Origin: Planctomycetota bacterium
Lineage (GTDB): Bacteria; Planctomycetota; UBA8742; SKZP01
Direction: 5' to 3'
Assembly: GCA_007127275.1 (NCBI GenBank)
Contig: SKZP01000119.1
Location: forward strand, 1 to 8,037
Length of the DNA: 8,037 nucleotides
A program made the translations under genes and the position numbers. The notes beneath the pieces are model-generated. The model was not told the origin of the DNA. It saw only the letters and a list, made by a program, of their open reading frames with translations, and did no database searches. Positions 6,418-8,037 of the stretch are shown here, one piece after another; position 1 is the first letter of the stretch, and every line of letters starts with the position of its first letter.

Positions 6418-6855
6418 ATGGCCACAGGTCACGGCAAACTGCAGTGCGACATCATCACTCCGGAACGGCCCCTTTTCTCCGGGACCTGCGACCGAGTCGT
6501 CGCCCCGGCGCATGACGGCAAGCGGGGTGTGCTACCGGGGCACGCGTCCTTCATTACCGAACTCGGCGTGGGCCTTGCCGAGGTGCGCGTCGAAGACGAA
6601 ACCGGCAAGCTGCAGACGCAGCGATTCGCGGTGCGCGAAGGCTTTTTGCAAGTGAGCGACAATCAGGTGACGCTGCTTGCCGTGGATGCCTGCACCCGGG
6701 ACGAAGCGAAGCAGGAATCGGACCTTGCAAAGCAAGCCGAAGTGATGCGCGAAACGGCCGGTGAACGGCGCAGTGACGAGGAACAGCGAAAGTTCCAACG
6801 CGAGCGCCAGTGGGTAGAGGCGCGTCGCACCCTCCACGACGAAGAAGAGTTTTAA
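6418..6855 (+). CDS. atpC: F1F0 ATP synthase epsilon subunit
   Basis: The 145-residue product is the epsilon subunit of the ATP synthase central stalk, which links gamma to the c-ring and restrains ATP hydrolysis. The N-terminal beta-barrel domain (about 1-90) shows the family signatures DIITPERPLFSG (11-22), the VVAP segment (27-30) and GVLPGHASF (37-45). Residues 94-140 are charged and helical, matching the C-terminal helical pair. The length is normal for the family. The frame is open further upstream, but family similarity begins just after the ATG at 6418, which has AGG (6405-6407) 10 nt before it. It is a single gene: no atpD or other atp gene is on either side, whereas atpC usually ends an atp operon. 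Its partners must be elsewhere in the genome. Confidence 0.95.
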   Translation: MATGHGKLQCDIITPERPLFSGTCDRVVAPAHDGKRGVLPGHASFITELGVGLAEVRVEDETGKLQTQRFAVREGFLQVSDNQVTLLAVDACTRDEAKQESDLAKQAEVMRETAGERRSDEEQRKFQRERQWVEARRTLHDEEEF

Positions 6856-6884
6856 ACCCGTAGGCATTTGGAAAGCAGAACAAG

Positions 6885-6905
6885 CCCGCGGGGTTCGCCC
6901 GTGGG
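6885..6905 (+). terminator. Hairpin after atpC, possible terminator without a U-tract
   Basis: CCCGCGGG (6885-6892) pairs with CCCGTGGG (6898-6905) around a 5-nt loop, eight pairs with one G-U. It begins 30 nt after the atpC stop. The wobble favours the plus-strand RNA, consistent with an atpC transcript end. No run of T follows, so factor-independent termination is doubtful. Confidence 0.4.
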
Positions 6906-6924
6906 TCGCCCGTTGCCGGCGTGC

Positions 6925-6976
6925 CATTGCGAATCACCCAACGGCCAAACGAAGCAATCTCGAGCGCGCTCGTTGC
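6925..6976. repeat. Palindromic element resembling dispersed CATTGCGA/CGAAGCAATCTC repeats
   Basis: CATTGCGA (6925-6932) and ACGAAGCAATCTCG (6949-6962) resemble the two halves of short palindromic repeats dispersed in intergenic DNA of many bacteria; the arms ATTGC (6926-6930) and GCAAT (6954-6958) pair. Directly after comes a perfect 12-bp palindrome CGAGCGCGCTCG (6961-6972), itself bracketed by GCAA and TTGC. The convergent intergenic position is typical of such elements. With only one copy in view, the identification rests on resemblance from memory. Confidence 0.35.
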
Positions 6977-7047
6977 ACGGACGGATTCACTCTCGACGCG
7001 ACGCGACAGTGGCATGCAAGTGCGCGCCAGCTGTGGCCGCGGCCGGC

Positions 7048-7926
7048 TTACCGTTGGCGCCAGGGCAGGTGCTGTTCCGCAATTTCGTCGCCGCGCCGCA
7101 GGTTGCTGAAGTGCTCACTCCATTCCGCAAATGCCGTGGCGTCGAGGTCGGGGCGGTGCACCAAGCGGCGTAGTTCGTGGAGCGCCGTGTATACAATGTT
7201 TTCGTCCTCGTTGCGGTCGATCGCGAGTCGCATCCAATTGAACAGCGCTTCTGCCGTTTCGAGCGCACCGGGCTCGGGAAAGGCGGGGGCATACGCAAAC
7301 GACTGCACGAATTGGCGCACGACGAGCGGGGAAGGGTCGCGCCGTTCTTCGTAAATCAGTTGCAGCACTTCGTCATAGAGTTCCGGATCCGCGAAACGTC
7401 CCAGCGCAATCACCGCCTCCATCCGCAACAATTCCGACTCCGCCGGTTGCGCCTCCCGTTCCGGGACAAGCCACGGCGATTCGGCAAGCTCGGCCCGTGC
7501 CGCCTCCTCTGCCGGGTCAGGTTCTTCGTCCCCTTCCGAATCCAGCGCGAACGGATCCTCGTCGTTTGCCGGCAACTCGGTCACGTCCCCCTCGCTGTCC
7601 TCGTCCGTCTCCGTTTCGTCGACTTTGCCGAGCAGGGCCAGCATGATCGGCTGCGCTTCTTCGACTTGAAGGATGCCGAGCATCTGAATGGCGACGGCGC
7701 GAAAATGCGTCTCTTCGTCCTCGTCGCGAGCCATCGCCATCAACATTTCTCGACGGGTCTCGAACGCAATGGACTCGTCGAGCGCATACTCGCGCAGTTC
7801 GCGGTATTCGTGCTGCTTCGTCGAGCCACACCCCGTGCCCAGCGTCGCCGCCACCGCAAGCAAAACCGCAAGCGCCAGCGCTGCACCGGAAAGTCCGCGT
7901 TCATGTCGTCGGCAACCGCTTTGCAT
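7048..7926 (-). CDS. Lipoprotein with HEAT-like helical repeats and an acidic insert
   Basis: An AGGA site (complement of 7936-7939) lies 9 nt before the ATG at 7926; the product has 292 residues. A basic start and hydrophobic stretch (12-30) end in LGTGC, so Cys33 is the likely lipidation site, although the lipobox is imperfect (Gly at -3). Helical segments resembling HEAT-type repeats follow: about 56-101 (RREMLMAMA, then FRAVAIQMLGIL) and 164-258 (LLRMEAVIALGRFADPELYD, then further paired helices). A strongly acidic insert (about 102-160) separates them. HEAT-like scaffolds usually bind other proteins; the partner and role are unknown. The gene converges with atpC and is probably transcribed alone or with genes beyond the window. 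Confidence 0.85.
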   Translation of the reverse strand: MQSGCRRHERGLSGAALALAVLLAVAATLGTGCGSTKQHEYRELREYALDESIAFETRREMLMAMARDEDEETHFRAVAIQMLGILQVEEAQPIMLALLGKVDETETDEDSEGDVTELPANDEDPFALDSEGDEEPDPAEEAARAELAESPWLVPEREAQPAESELLRMEAVIALGRFADPELYDEVLQLIYEERRDPSPLVVRQFVQSFAYAPAFPEPGALETAEALFNWMRLAIDRNEDENIVYTALHELRRLVHRPDLDATAFAEWSEHFSNLRRGDEIAEQHLPWRQR

Positions 7927-7964
7927 GATTTGAGATCCTGAACCGTCGTTGAACGAGACCGCGT

Positions 7965-8037
7965 ATGATCACACCGTTGCTACCATACCACGCCCCAGAT
8001 GCGGTAGAGGAAGACGACTCGGCGCGGCGGCCTTCCG
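7965..8037 (+). CDS. Possible start of a divergent gene, truncated by the window edge
   Basis: An ATG at 7965 opens a frame that runs to the right edge (24 codons), beginning MITPLLPYHAPDAVEEDDS. It is divergent from the HEAT-like lipoprotein, with only 38 nt between the two starts. A weak GAGA (7955-7958) sits 6 nt upstream. The peptide is too short to assign, and a chance frame is possible. Confidence 0.3.
   Translation, partial: MITPLLPYHAPDAVEEDDSARRPS

Noticed and set aside
7177..7941. Plus-strand open frame of 254 codons
   Set aside because: It is antisense to the HEAT-like lipoprotein, which has a ribosome binding site, signal peptide and lipobox; the product is rich in Arg, Phe and His as expected for a complement frame.

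Overview
The window is GC-rich chromosomal DNA from a Gram-negative-type bacterium. Two genes encode lipoproteins with a lipobox, one encodes a polytopic membrane transglutaminase, and the housekeeping genes use the two-subunit (glyQ-type) glycyl-tRNA synthetase and an F-type ATP synthase. Lone glyQ and lone atpC genes, an anti-sigma-like protein, acidic low-complexity linkers and lipoproteins of unknown role would suit a myxobacterial or Bradymonadia-like (former deltaproteobacterial) lineage. That placement is a guess, because no rRNA or marker phylogeny could be run.

Layout. Positions 1-2283 (minus strand) hold most of a membrane-anchored TgpA/DUF3488-type transglutaminase, cut by the left window edge; its Cys-His-Asp triad is intact. 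Across a 184-bp divergent gap, glyQ (2468-3370, plus) encodes a normal-length GlyRS alpha subunit with no glyS beside it. Next, on the plus strand, is a lipoprotein (3512-4201) with two tandem units resembling the I78 peptidase-inhibitor family. A third, more diverged unit continues in the same reading frame after a TAA stop (4202-4459) and is followed by a 22-bp hairpin. After a gene-poor stretch come an anti-sigma-like protein with two zinc-finger-like modules lacking metal ligands (4798-5835), a DUF503/YlxP-family protein (5899-6180) and a lone ATP synthase epsilon subunit gene, atpC (6418-6855). A HEAT-like lipoprotein (7048-7926, minus) faces atpC across a 192-bp convergent gap with hairpins. 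A possible divergent gene starts at 7965 and leaves the window on the right.

How the genes relate. No single pathway is evident. glyQ, DUF503 and atpC are core genes found here without their usual neighbours. The transglutaminase and the two lipoproteins belong to the cell envelope, and each carries a long Glu/Asp/Gly/Ser-rich linker. The most unusual locus is the tandem I78-like lipoprotein with its stop-separated third unit and 3' hairpin. No CRISPR array, complete insertion sequence, tRNA or rRNA was seen.
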